Positions 9,513-20,097 of a stretch of 64,000 nucleotides of DNA are shown here, piece after piece. The first letter of the stretch is position 1. Every line of letters begins with the position of its first letter. The notes below the pieces were generated by a model, which was not told where the DNA came from, searched no databases, and was given only the letters and a program-made list of their open reading frames with translations. This DNA is from Triglochin maritima (lineage: Eukaryota; Streptophyta; Magnoliopsida; Alismatales; Juncaginaceae), in NCBI GenBank assembly GCA_963682175.1, contig OY821791.1:32424326-32488325 (forward strand). Reading direction: 5' to 3'. Position numbers and translations under genes: made by a program.

Positions 9513-12500
9513 TTACATGAGAACCCCGGATACATTGTTAAGGGCTTTCTTTGCCAGCTTGAACTTCTCGGTGAAGGCTTTACCAGATTGACTGGTAAGA
9601 ACATGTCGTTTGACGAAGAATTCAAGACTCTGGCTGAGCATCTCATGCTCAGGTGTCGTGGTCACACGTGAAAAAACATTCCATATGAGTGCATCATCCT
9701 TCTCAAAAATGATAACGAATAGCATCCGGAAATGCATGATTCTTTTGGCAGTAAACTTCTTTGGATCCGATAAGTCAACCACCTTCAGCAATGATATTGA
9801 CAAAGTGAAGGAGCACAACATCTCTGCTACAAAACTTGCAAGATTGACGGAGCTTCTCGGCTCCATGGAGTCAAGTTCTTTGAACTGGTCCCATAAGCAA
9901 TACTGCCAAAATTATACAAAACGGAAGTTAAAGACTGCAAATCAACCATCAACAGTTCACAGTATTCAGTAAAATCAACACATGACAATCACTACGCATG
10001 TCTTGGTTGGGGTTTTAATAAATTCAAGTTCACTGATGGAAAGTTAGAATACAGTTGCTCAAAGTTGGTGAAAGGAAAAGATAAAAAGCTACGAATGAAA
10101 TGCAGCTAGTTTACAACAAACACCTGCAAAGTAAACTTCTGATTCTTTTCATGGCTACAAAGCTTGGAGGCCAAAACTGCATAGTATTTGTTGTACACCT
10201 TCTCGTGCAAACAACATTTTACGAGAACTCGCATGATTTCCCTGTCCTGTAGAAACATGGATTCAGTATAAGAAACAAAACAAATTCAGCAAGATGAAAT
10301 TAAACCAAGTCTGTAGAGAAGATGCTAATGAAAATACCTGCTTTCCAGATATATCTAATCTCAGAAGCTTCTCAAAGGCATCTACATAATCTTCTGCAGT
10401 CATGATGATAAAAAAGATTGCTCTCCTCACATCTGTATTCATCCCCAGAGAAGCTGCAAGTTGCATCAATTTTGGTCTTTCCAAGATGTCATTATCAAGT
10501 TTAACTGCAACCCCTTCAACATTTTCTTCGGTTGAGGTGATTTCCCTTGGAAACCACCATTGCCCTTTCTTATTTGGATCAAGGAGCGTGTTCCACTTAA
10601 GCCCTCGAAGCATTATATCGTCTGCTTTTAACTGCAACAAATAAAGCAGAACAAAGCTACTAAGTCCCACGTAATTTGGAGTATGTGTAGCAATACATAC
10701 AAGGTCCGCAAGTCTCACTAATAGCTAATGCAAAAAGCAGCCCAACCTTTTGCAACCACTTTTTTACGCGTGTATGCTGAGTAGGGTCACCTTTTGCACG
10801 AAATTTATTGTTTTTAATGTCACATATTGTCTCAAGCATGAAGTCCATCTGAAATTTGTATTCAGCAATTAAATGACTGTGTTTTCACATTAAACATCAA
10901 GAGTAGGGAGAAGTGGACCAAAAGGGCATACTCTTTTGTTATTGACTTTTGCTTGTGCCTCTTCGGAACTACGAGGACCAGATTTCATCTCACTAACTCT
11001 ATTCTGAATATCAAGTATAAAACTTTTCATGGAAATGGGATCGTCACCTCTGAGCTTCATTCCACAACCTGCAAACTATTTGTTTAAAAACAAAAACAAG
11101 ACCAACCAACTGCTTGCCTAAAAAAGAAAACCTGCAAGGTTACTAACATTGTAAAACTGAAAGCATTGTGGAGACATCCAACTCCGTCAAGCGCTTGCTC
11201 AGCACAGATAGAAAGTCATAAATCAGATCACTGGTTAAAAAAGTAATGTGTCAAATTCCAAAATATAAATCCACCTTAAATACATCAAAGCAGGAACATA
11301 TACTACAGGAATACAAGTGTACCTGTGACAAACTCCAAATACGCATAGATAACAGAGCAGCAAGATGATGTTTCTTACAGAGAGACTATCTTCCTTGATG
11401 AATTCATCCTGAAACAATTCATGGAACTGTTACTGCAGGCAGCCGACGTGTGATGCATCACACTTGACACATAAGATGCACATGTATGTTGTAACAAATA
11501 ATCATGCATGGTCCTCTAAGACGTTTTCATGTTTTATTAAGCGGCGTATACTTGTACAGTTCGTTGGGAGAAGGCAAACAAACAATGAAAATAGAAGCAC
11601 AGCTCTTTCAAATTCTTGGGCCTGGACTTATAATTGCATCTCTATGATTTCAATTTCAAACAATACCATTTTGGGAGGAGACATGGTCAGCAAATGAAAG
11701 AAAAAAATCAGATCATCTAGAGGGTAAAATGGTGAGCTTGTACCTCGTAAGTTGTTGCAAGGGAAGCAAGCACCTTTGCACCAAAGTCAATCCCGACCAT
11801 ACATGACATACCAGCAACAAAAGCAGCAAAAATAGCCGCATGTCTGCAAATTCACGGAACTATCATGTGAGCCTGGAGTGCATGCTAATAGAACTTCAAA
11901 TTTTCCATGAGTTTATGATTAGCCACATTTTCCATACAATCATTAATCGTTGTATTTGATAATGTAGCTTTAATAAAATAATTGCGATAAAGGAAATGCA
12001 TCTTAACTGTTCGTTGGAACGAGGTCCATCGGAGCATGATGATAGAAGCTCCTCGCCAATCATCCAGAAGCCATCACTACGAGCAACAGACTGCAAACAT
12101 GTCAGCATTGGATGGTGGAATTATAATAAGGCCACAAAAACAAACAAGACAGAAAAAAAAGTTGCAAATCATAAGAACATAAAACACAATTGAGTAGGTG
12201 CCTACCCGAAAAATACTAGCTATTTCTTCAGTGATTGACTCCACATTTGATTCTGAAAGCTTGTTAAGAAGCCCTGGACACACCACAAAACTTTTCAACC
12301 ATATCAAAGAGAACATTGAAGAATAACAAAGTTCCAATTGCAAGAGGCAACCTCATACCTCTCACTCTACGGCGGTAATGAACAAGCTCCTCGGATTCCT
12401 TGGAATTGCGAGCTCGCAAATGAGGAGCCACATATCGTGCATTTCCACTAGACTTTGTTGCCTTCTCATGCTTCTCCTCATTAGAAGTAGTATTTGTAGG

Positions 12501-12815
12501 TTCATTAATAACTTCACTTGGGGAACCCGTATCACTTCGCACTATTTCCGCATTGTCCTCTTCTTTTGCACTATTCTTCGTAGATCTCTTCCTCTTATTT
12601 TTCTTCTTCGATTTCTTCTTATCCAACAAACCTTCCTCGGAGGATTTATTGGCAACACCGGTGGTTTCTTGATCGCTAGCGCCGGAATCGAAGACTGACG
12701 GGATGCCATCGAAGAGGTCATTCATTCCGTCATCGATTCCACTCAATTTGCCACCTTTGACCTTGAGCTTCTTCGCAAGCTTTCTTTCGGTCTCCAAATC
12801 ATCGGATGGTCCATT
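9513..12815 (-). CDS. NOM1-like nucleolar MIF4G/MA3-domain protein, 3' eleven exons (5' incomplete)
   Basis: Eleven exons join in frame on the minus strand: 12815-12359, 12273-12206, 12090-12008, 11843-11744, 11408-11323, 11230-11148, 11068-10932, 10848-10747, 10631-10338, 10246-10124 and 9902-9513 (stop). All have GT donors and AG acceptors, and they give about 640 residues. An N-terminal basic, acidic-patched stretch (KKKSKKKNKRKR) is followed by YVAPHLRAR and LLNKLSESNVESITEEIASI, the signature start of the MIF4G domain in NOM1/Sgd1 relatives; the C-terminal exons match an MA3 domain (AFEKLLRLDISGKQ, DREIMRVLVKCCLHEKVYNK). Family members act in the nucleolus in small-subunit rRNA maturation with an eIF4A-like helicase. 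Plant homologues have a further N-terminal basic region; exon 12815 starts with an AG acceptor (GCAATTAG), so at least one upstream exon is missing. A probable transposon begins 240 bp upstream. Homology is firm; activity is uncertain. Confidence 0.9.
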
Positions 12816-13054
12816 CTAATTGCAAAGATAACAAGATATTAAAAGCATATTCAGAGCTCACTCTGAAACAACAAGGAATTGTAAGAGAAAAAAATAAAAC
12901 AAAAACAATACAAAGATGGGATTTTGCAGAGATAGGTCAACTAGAAATCACAACATCAGTCTCCAATCACAAAAATAAAAGAGTTTTAGAAGGTGTACAC
13001 TAAAGCACTCCGAAATCGACAACGAAACACCAGAAAAGGTACAAAGTTGAGATT
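12816..13054 (-). other. Remnant of the NOM1-like gene's upstream intron
   Basis: The minus strand here runs T-rich into the acceptor TTGCAATTAG at 12816. No N-terminal exon of the gene could be found in this stretch or between 13055 and 14284. Confidence 0.6.
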
Positions 13055-13265
13055 CACTGCTGCAAAACATGGTTATTACGTCGAAAATTTTGACTTATTA
13101 CGTCGGGTTGACCACTCCCGCTGACCGACGTGGTAAAGGGGGACATAGTAAAAGAGAGTTTTTTACGTTGGTAAAAAACAACGTAAAAGGATAGTTTGCA
13201 CGTTGGTTTTTCGAAAAACCGATGTGAAAAGTCCAACAAAATGCTGATTTTACACGTCATTATTA
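13055..13265. mobile_element. Candidate CACTA-type left terminus with subterminal repeats
   Basis: The sequence starts CACTGCTGCAAAACATGG and is followed by repeated ACGTCGG/ACGTTGG words in both orientations (TTACGTCGG, GACCGACGTGG, TTTACGTTGG, GCACGTTGG), as in the subterminal regions of CACTA elements. It faces the decayed TNP2-like transposase at 15300-17590. It may be the 3' end of the element whose 5' end is at 36451, but the 3-bp flanks do not agree (ATT here, ATC there), so it could belong to another element. Confidence 0.45.
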
Positions 13266-14275
13266 ATGTAATCTACGTAGAAAGTCTCAATGGAATAAAT
13301 TTTTTTTTATATATTTGGAACAAAAAGGTCCATTTACTACATCACAATCTATTACATCATAACCACAATCACAATGAAAAATTAATCTGACAAAACCATA
13401 TTTCATTCAAAATATTAATCAATTACATATATACATATATCAGGAAATATCACAATTTACAACCCAAGTGAAAGGAATAAAGCAGTTTATTCAAAAGTGT
13501 AGAAGCAAGCAATTTATTCAAAGGTGTAGAAGAAGCAATCAACTTCCAGAAAACAATTCTCTCCAATGATAGATTTTACTGTTAATGGATGAGGCTGCAA
13601 GCTTCTTACCCAATAACAGTTACACCCCAGGAAGAAAGCAACATTATAACTAACATTGATTCCATATTTTCATTCCATGCCTTTGGAAGCTTCCCCTTTT
13701 TCTTTTTAAAAGAAAACGCTTTACCAAGAGCAGAAAAGAAAAAGGGGAAAAAGGAACATTAAAACACTCACCTCATTGTAAGTTAAAGCTTAAACTAAAA
13801 TATTGAGATTTAAGAATGTTACAACATTGCCACTAACAATAATATTAGAAGGGTTGTATATGTTTCCCACATGATTGTTGCTGTTGCATATTCAAAGAAA
13901 ATCCATAGACATCACCAAATGCATCGCAACTGATTTACCACGTCTTAATCTAGTAATCCAAATCCAGTAATCTCAAATTCAATTCTTAAATTGGGAACAC
14001 AACCACTAAAAATGCAAATCGCAAGAAAATCTTTAACATATCTTACCACCGCGAGATGGTATAGGAAGGCCATCTGAGGGAGGTTGGGGTCGATGTGCGG
14101 AAAATTAGGGTTCCAACCAACCTTCAAAATCGAAAATTTAGGGTTACAAATCTCACTTTTGAAGGATTTGCGTGGAGGCTGAGAGAGGGGGGTCGGGTCG
14201 GGTTGATCGGGATCGGGTGGAGTTTTGGTTGGGGTTTGGGTTTAAAAAGAAAATCCAGTCAAATTAATAAATAAA
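13266..14275. other. Non-coding DNA, probably interior of the CACTA element
   Basis: No supported gene. The 14,050-14,240 part is G-rich on the plus strand and reads like the 5' end of a minus-strand transcript (AAAATTAGGGTTCC, GGTTTGGGTTT), but no protein family is recognisable. Confidence 0.5.
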
Positions 14276-14284
14276 TAAAAATTA

Positions 14285-15092
14285 GGGTAAATTGATTGAA
14301 TGCCATCGAAAAAAACGAAATTGTCTTTCTACGATCGTTGTATCACTATTTCCCATGTGACCACTACAAAGTCATATATTTACACTTATACTACTGAAAT
14401 CCATGTTTATTTGCATTTATGTCATTCCATTAACTTTACAAACATCGTTAATATAAATTAATTTTTAATTATAAATTTAAATATTTTTTAGTCTTCCCAT
14501 TTCTTCTATTTGACTTCTCTATTGTCTCGTCTCTTCCCCACTTCTCTCGTATCTTCCTTGCAAAATTTAAATATTTAAAATCCAATAAAAAATAATTAAA
14601 TGCTTGCAGGTGAGAGAGAACTTAAAAAGAGAATAGAGAGAAATGGGGAAAAAGATGATGAGAGAGAGTTGAGAGGAGAGAAAGACCAGATGTGAAGAGA
14701 GAAATAAAAAGATAGAGAGAGAGGGAGAGAAAATAAAGAAGAGAGAGATATAGAGATAGAAAAGAATGAAGACAAAGAGGAGAACTTGAGTGGAGAAAGA
14801 CAATGAGAAAAAAATAGATGTTGATTATGTATGTGTTTTATAGTTGTTGGATAGTTAAAGGTCAATTTTGTAAAATTTATAATTAAAAATTAATTTATGT
14901 TTACGGCGTTAAAGTGTAAAGTTAACAAAATGACCTGGTTTGAAAAAGTAATGACGTAAACGCAAATAAATAAGATTTTTAGTGGCATAAGTGCAATTAT
15001 ATGACTTTGTAGTGACCACATGAGAAATAGTGATACAACGATGGTAGAAAAACAATTTCGTTATTTTTCAATGTCCAAAAACCAATTTTCCC
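14285..15092. mobile_element. Non-autonomous Mutator-like element with long terminal inverted repeats
   Basis: The ends are GGGTAAATTG and CAATTTTCCC, flanked by perfect 9-bp duplications TAAAAATTA (14276-14284 and 15093-15101). The terminal inverted repeats extend about 200 bp: both arms carry CGAAATTGT, CGTTGTATCACTATTTC, CACTACAAAGTCATATA and TTAATTTTTAATTATAAATT in inverse order. The 808-bp element has a purine-rich core (GAGAGAGA stretches at 14620-14790) and no transposase. A 9-bp duplication and long TIRs fit Mutator-like MITEs. It sits inside the decayed CACTA element. Confidence 0.9.
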
Positions 15093-15248
15093 TAAAAATT
15101 AAGGGGTTGAACAACTAGGGGTATTTGTACTGACTTTTGTACCATTTAAAAAATTATTCATGTTTATCCATACCTTTTACCTGTTTAATAAATTGGGTGG
15201 GTACGAGTACACATCTACCCATACATGTTTATCTATTTACTTGTTTAT

Positions 15249-17590
15249 TTATTTAATTAGTATATAAATTAATATATAATATATTTTTAAAATAATAAAC
15301 TCGATTAACTCTTCAGCTATGTATCCTTCAACAATACTAGCATCTGGTTTATGACGATTTTTACAATAACATTTCAACACTTTCATATAACGCTCGAAAG
15401 GATGCATCCACCTTAAAAAAACTAGTCCACACGATTTAACTTCTCTGACCAAATGAATAACTAGATGAATCATAATGTCGAAAAAAGCAGGTGGGAAGCA
15501 CATCTCCAACTGACATAATGTCACCACAATTTCATTCTGCAACTTATCTAACGGCACGGGATCGACCACTTTACTACAAATCTTGTTGAAAAATGAACAC
15601 AACTTTATTATTGCATGTCTAACATCTTTCGATAATATGGATCTCAGTGCTACAGGCAACAACTGCTGCATTAGAGTGTAACAATCGTGAGACTTCATCC
15701 CCACAAGTTTCAAATCCTTCATAACAACAAGACTACTGATATTTGAAGAATAACCTTGTGGAACCCTTATATCGTGCAAACACTGACAGAGAATTCTTTT
15801 CTCCTTTCTACACAATGTATAACTAGTTGGAGGTAAGTAGTTCCGGTCTCCTTTCTTCTCTGGTGTCAGCATTGCTCGTATACCAAGGTCAACAAGATCA
15901 AGTCTAGAATTATATCCATCTTTTGTCTTACCAGGTATGTTCAACAGAGTACCAACAAGATTATCACAAATATTTTTCTCTACATGCATCACATCAATAT
16001 AATGTCTAATTTCTAAAGTTTTCCAGTAAGGGAGATAAAAAAATATGGATCTTTTTTTCCAAGGACTTTTGTCATTTTCTCATTTGTACGGTTTTCTGAA
16101 TTCACATTCAACATTCATCACCCATTCATACACCTTTTCGACGCTTATTTCAACTGGTGGATTTTGGAACTCTTGTTTACCGTTAAATGCCTTCTTCAAC
16201 CTCCGATAAGGATGAGAGTTTGACAAGAATCTCCGATGACCAAGATAGATTGTCTTAGAACCATTAACCAGTTGCAAGGAGCATGTATTCTCTTCGCAAA
16301 TTGGACAAGCTTTATGACCTTTGATTGAATATCCAGACAGATTACCAAAAGTTGGAAAGTCATTAATCGTGCAAAAAATCATTGCTCGCATTACAAATGA
16401 CTGCTGACGATAAGCATGAAAAACTGGCTCTCCGTCATCCCACAATCTCTTTAGGTCATCAATCAAGGGTCTTAAATACACATCTATGTCATTCCTTGGT
16501 TGCTTCGGACCAGAAATCATTAAAGACAACATAATATATTTCCGTTTCATGCACAACCACGGGGGTAGATTGTAATTACAAGCAGAACATGCCAAGAACT
16601 GTGAATGCTACTCAAACTACTGAAAGGATTCATTCAGTCCGTACAGAGTCCAAGTCGTACATTCCTGGATTCTTCACCAAACACAGGAAAGTCGTAATCT
16701 ATTTTTTTCTATTGAGATGAATCTGCAGGATGACGTAGCAACTAATCATTTGGTTTCTCACGATCAACATGCCATGTCATGTTTTTGGAATCCTCCTTAC
16801 CCACAAACAAACGTTTAAGCCTTGGTATTATAGGAAGATACCACAAAACTTTAGTAGGAGGTCCTTTGATTTTCAACTCATGATCGTCTACATTGTGGTT
16901 CGGTCCACTGCGTTTCATTTTGTATCGTGAAACATTACACCTAGGATAGGAATGTAAGTTTTCAAACTCACCCCTATACAATATACAATCGTTCGGACAT
17001 ATATGTATCTTCCTATATTCCATTCCCATAGGATACAACACTTTCTTAGCATCATAAGTTCTATCCGGCAGTTCATTATGCTATGGAAGCATCTCTTTCA
17101 ATAGCTTCAATAGTGATGTGAAACTGACATCGGTCCAACCATTTCTGGCTTTTAAATTGTACAACTTCAACACCGCTGACAATCTAGTAAACTTGGTGCA
17201 ACCCGTATACAACGGCTTCTCATTGTCACTCAACAAACTACCAAGTAAATCGGGGTTGGACGAAAACTTTTTAGCTATTTCCTGAACCATTTCCTGTAAG
17301 TGATCTCCCGCACTAACATTGTCCCCGTCATTCTTGGAACAACTAAATGATTCATTTTCGCCGTGCCATATCCACCATCTGTAACTTGGGTCGAAACCTT
17401 TCTGAAACAAATGATCTTTTATTTTTTGAAAACTCAGCACTGACATATTATGACACTTACTGCACGGACAATACGCCATGTCTCTATCATTCACATTCTT
17501 TGAATGATTTTTGGAAACCTCTAAGAACATATTCACTTCATTCTCATACTCATCCCTCAATCGGTTTGAAAGAATCCACTCTCGATCCAT
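15249..17590 (-). pseudogene. CACTA (En/Spm) transposase pseudogene, TNP2-like
   Basis: Minus-strand frames read in order as a transposon-associated N-terminal domain (starting MDREWILSNRLRDEYENEV, with CPCSKC), the Transposase_21 region (GLCTDGLNPF, LPPWLCMKRKYIMLSLMISG, DIDVYLRPLIDDLKRLWDDG) and a DUF4218-type region (DVMHVEKNICDNLVGTLLNI, RWMHPFERYMKVLK). Stops or shifts occur near 17081, 16739, 16600 and 16078. The C-terminus is lost near 15300, where AT-rich sequence follows. The intact family member cuts and pastes CACTA elements; this copy is dead. Gyp-A lies upstream (right) of its start, within the presumed 5' part of the element. Confidence 0.9.
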
Positions 17591-17599
17591 TTCAATCTA

Positions 17600-18325
17600 A
17601 ACATTGAGAAAATTATAGTTATTATTGAAGACAATAAATAAAATTTCAATTTAAAAGAAGGTGTTCGTAGATGAGAAGATCCGGAGACATGAAGATGAGA
17701 AAAGAATGACTCAGGAGAGAAGAGATGAAGTCCTTAATCTAGCGTGAGAATAAGGAAGGTTAGAAACCTAACTAAGCAATCAAGGCCAAAGCAAGCCTAA
17801 AGTCCACTATAGGTCCTTAGCACTAGACGACGCCTAACTTTGAGGTCCCACCGAGGACCACTAGTCTGTAGGAAATCAAGAACCCGGAGGTTCCTAAAAT
17901 CTCAGGGAGACTAGATGGGCAACGACGTTCAAGCCGAAACGGTCTTCAACATCGATGACTACTAGTCTGTAGGAAATCAAGAACCCAGAGGTTCCTAAAA
18001 TCTCAGGGAGACTAGATAGGCAATGATGTTCAGGCCATAACGGTCTTAAATGGTTTCCTCTCCTTAATGCGTCCAAAAATCCTAGGGGTCAATGTCTAAA
18101 TTGATTTTATTAAGGCTCTTTTATTAAGTGGTTTTTTGGGCCAAGGAAAGGGTGATGAAATCCCCCACCTCATCTCCTATAGGTGACTGCCCCCTAAGTA
18201 TTTTTCATACCTTAATCTAACAAACAACACACCAAACAAACACTCACCTCACTCTTGTTCCAATGCAAGTCCTACTAACTAATGTGTGCTTTCTAATGAA
18301 TGATGAGTGAAAGAGATTACGTACC
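17600..18325. other. Presumed 5' non-coding part of the CACTA element, with tandem duplication
   Basis: No gene is seen. A direct tandem duplication with a period of 101 bp begins at 17860 and 17961; both copies share CTAGTCTGTAGGAAATCAAG and GGTTCCTAAAATCTCAGGGA. The region ends at the target site of Gyp-A (TTACG, 18326-18330). Confidence 0.65.
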
Positions 18326-18330
18326 TTACG

Positions 18331-20097
18331 TGTAACGCCCCAAAACAGCGGAAAAATTTAAAACTTTAAACAGATAAGAATCAACACTGGGGTCGTCACC
18401 AAAACACAAGTATATATATAATATAAGGTGTTAAATTGTACAATACAAGAGTCAAAGATGATTACAACCCAACACAAAAGATATACAACGCATGTACAAG
18501 GGAAAATCATCCACCTCGAAGAACAAAAGGGATAGGATCCGGTCAGGGTGCCCCTGCCCGCAGTCACCACCTCCTACTGACGTACACGACCTGACATGTA
18601 AACAAACAATGCCTGAGTTTCCCCTAGGGAAACCCCGTATGCCAAACCCCTAAAATATGAACATAATATGTGTATATGAAACATGAAATGAAGAATGCAG
18701 TAAAAGCATATCAATCTCCTGTGCACAGAAGGCACCGCCGGAAAACATCGGCAACAACAACACACGTGCACACAAGGCACCGCCGGAAAATCATTGGCCA
18801 CGGGTCTCAAGGGTCCTCTCACCCCAACCCCACAATCACACGTGCACACAAGGCACCCGCTCCGTAGAGCCACAACAACGTGCACACAAGACACCCACTC
18901 CGTAGAGCCACAACAACGTGCACACAAGGCACCCGCTCCGTAGAGCCACAATAACGTGCACACAAGGCACCCGCTCCGTAGAGACACAACCACGATCTTC
19001 CTCTCAGGCCGGCAATGTCTGTACCGTCGCCCCAAAAAAGGCCGGAGACCCGTTGCCCTCGAGGCGGATCCAACAACACACGACACAAGCATCCATATGC
19101 AAACTGTGCCCAAACGGTCGAACGGAAGACCCCAAACGGTCGACCGAACACCACTACTATTCCGCAGAAAAACCGAAATAACGTCCAACCGGTCGAACGG
19201 CAAAGGGGTCCCGTTCGACCGAAATCCAACAGGGAAAAATCCTCTCTTGCTCAAAAAGCACCAATGGTTGAACCATCCTAAAATCACGGTCGACCGATTT
19301 CCTCCAGTAGAATTCCCCAAAAATCCGCACTACACGGTCGACTGAAACCACACTCCCGATCGACCGGCCAATAAGTTAACTTAAGTTCCGGTCGGACGAA
19401 GTCAACGAGCGGTCGACCGTTTGGATGGTCAACGCCCCCAACCGACTTACAACAGTGCTTTCGGTCGACCGGCAAAGGGGACCCGTTCGACCGAAAACAC
19501 CCAGAGCATTTTTCCCTTGTTAAAACGTACCACCCGGTCGACCACTCGAAGAGTATCGTTCGACCGGTGCAAGGGATTTTGCTCGAATCACACTACGACC
19601 GGTCGACAGCGCCAACCTGCCGGTCGACCGTTGTAGAGCAGAAAAGCTGCTGCAAGGTTCTCGACGAGCCTTTCGGCCTACCGTCGGCCACTCCAATCCT
19701 CGCAAAGGCTAAAAGGAGGATTAAACTAAAGCTTGGCATACCTTTAAGGTTTGAAGAAGCCTTCGAAGAATCCCGGCGAGCGCTTCCTCGCAAAACTCTT
19801 CTCCTGCGGTAAGAACTCAAACTCAATCACCTCGACTATGACAACTCCAGATCCCCTCCGAGCTTCGCCGGCCTCGCCTCCGCGTCTTCCTCAGCTGGAT
19901 GAGAAAGATCGAGAGAGAGAGAGAGAGAGAGAGACACGCGTGAGAGAGTGTGAGAAACGAGTGAGGGAGAGAGAAAACCAAATCTTATATACCTCTCCTC
20001 CTTCAATCTCCACCATCCACCACAACCCACCTCATCATCCTCTAATCCACCACCTAAAACACAATTAAACCCAATTAGCAAGGGTTAGGATGTTACA
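18331..20097 (-). repeat. Gyp-A 3' LTR (1767 bp)
   Basis: It runs from TGTAACGCCCC to GGATGTTACA on the plus strand. From left it contains the conserved hairpin (about 18615), a four-copy 38-bp minisatellite (18840-18990), an array of about 16 GGTCGACC-type palindromes (19105-19635), a (GA)n run (19907-19933) and, on the minus strand, the TATA-like box GGTATATAAG at about 19987-19996. The minus-strand pol stop codon (20093-20095) overlaps the LTR edge. Confidence 0.9.

Noticed and set aside
9513..12815. Reading the NOM1-like gene as a series of separate small genes
   Set aside because: Consecutive blocks join in frame through GT-AG introns with matching phases, giving one continuous MIF4G/MA3 protein.
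14567..14865. Ser/Leu/Phe-rich minus-strand frames that look like membrane proteins
   Set aside because: They are translations of the GAGAGA-rich core of a non-coding Mutator-like MITE.
18670..19636. Several overlapping open frames on both strands of the gypsy LTRs (also at 33304-34240, 52992-53721, 54632-55722, 61115-62166)
   Set aside because: They arise from tandem repeats and stop-poor palindromes (RSTGR and VDRP-type peptides). They recur in every LTR copy, overlap on opposite strands and match no family.
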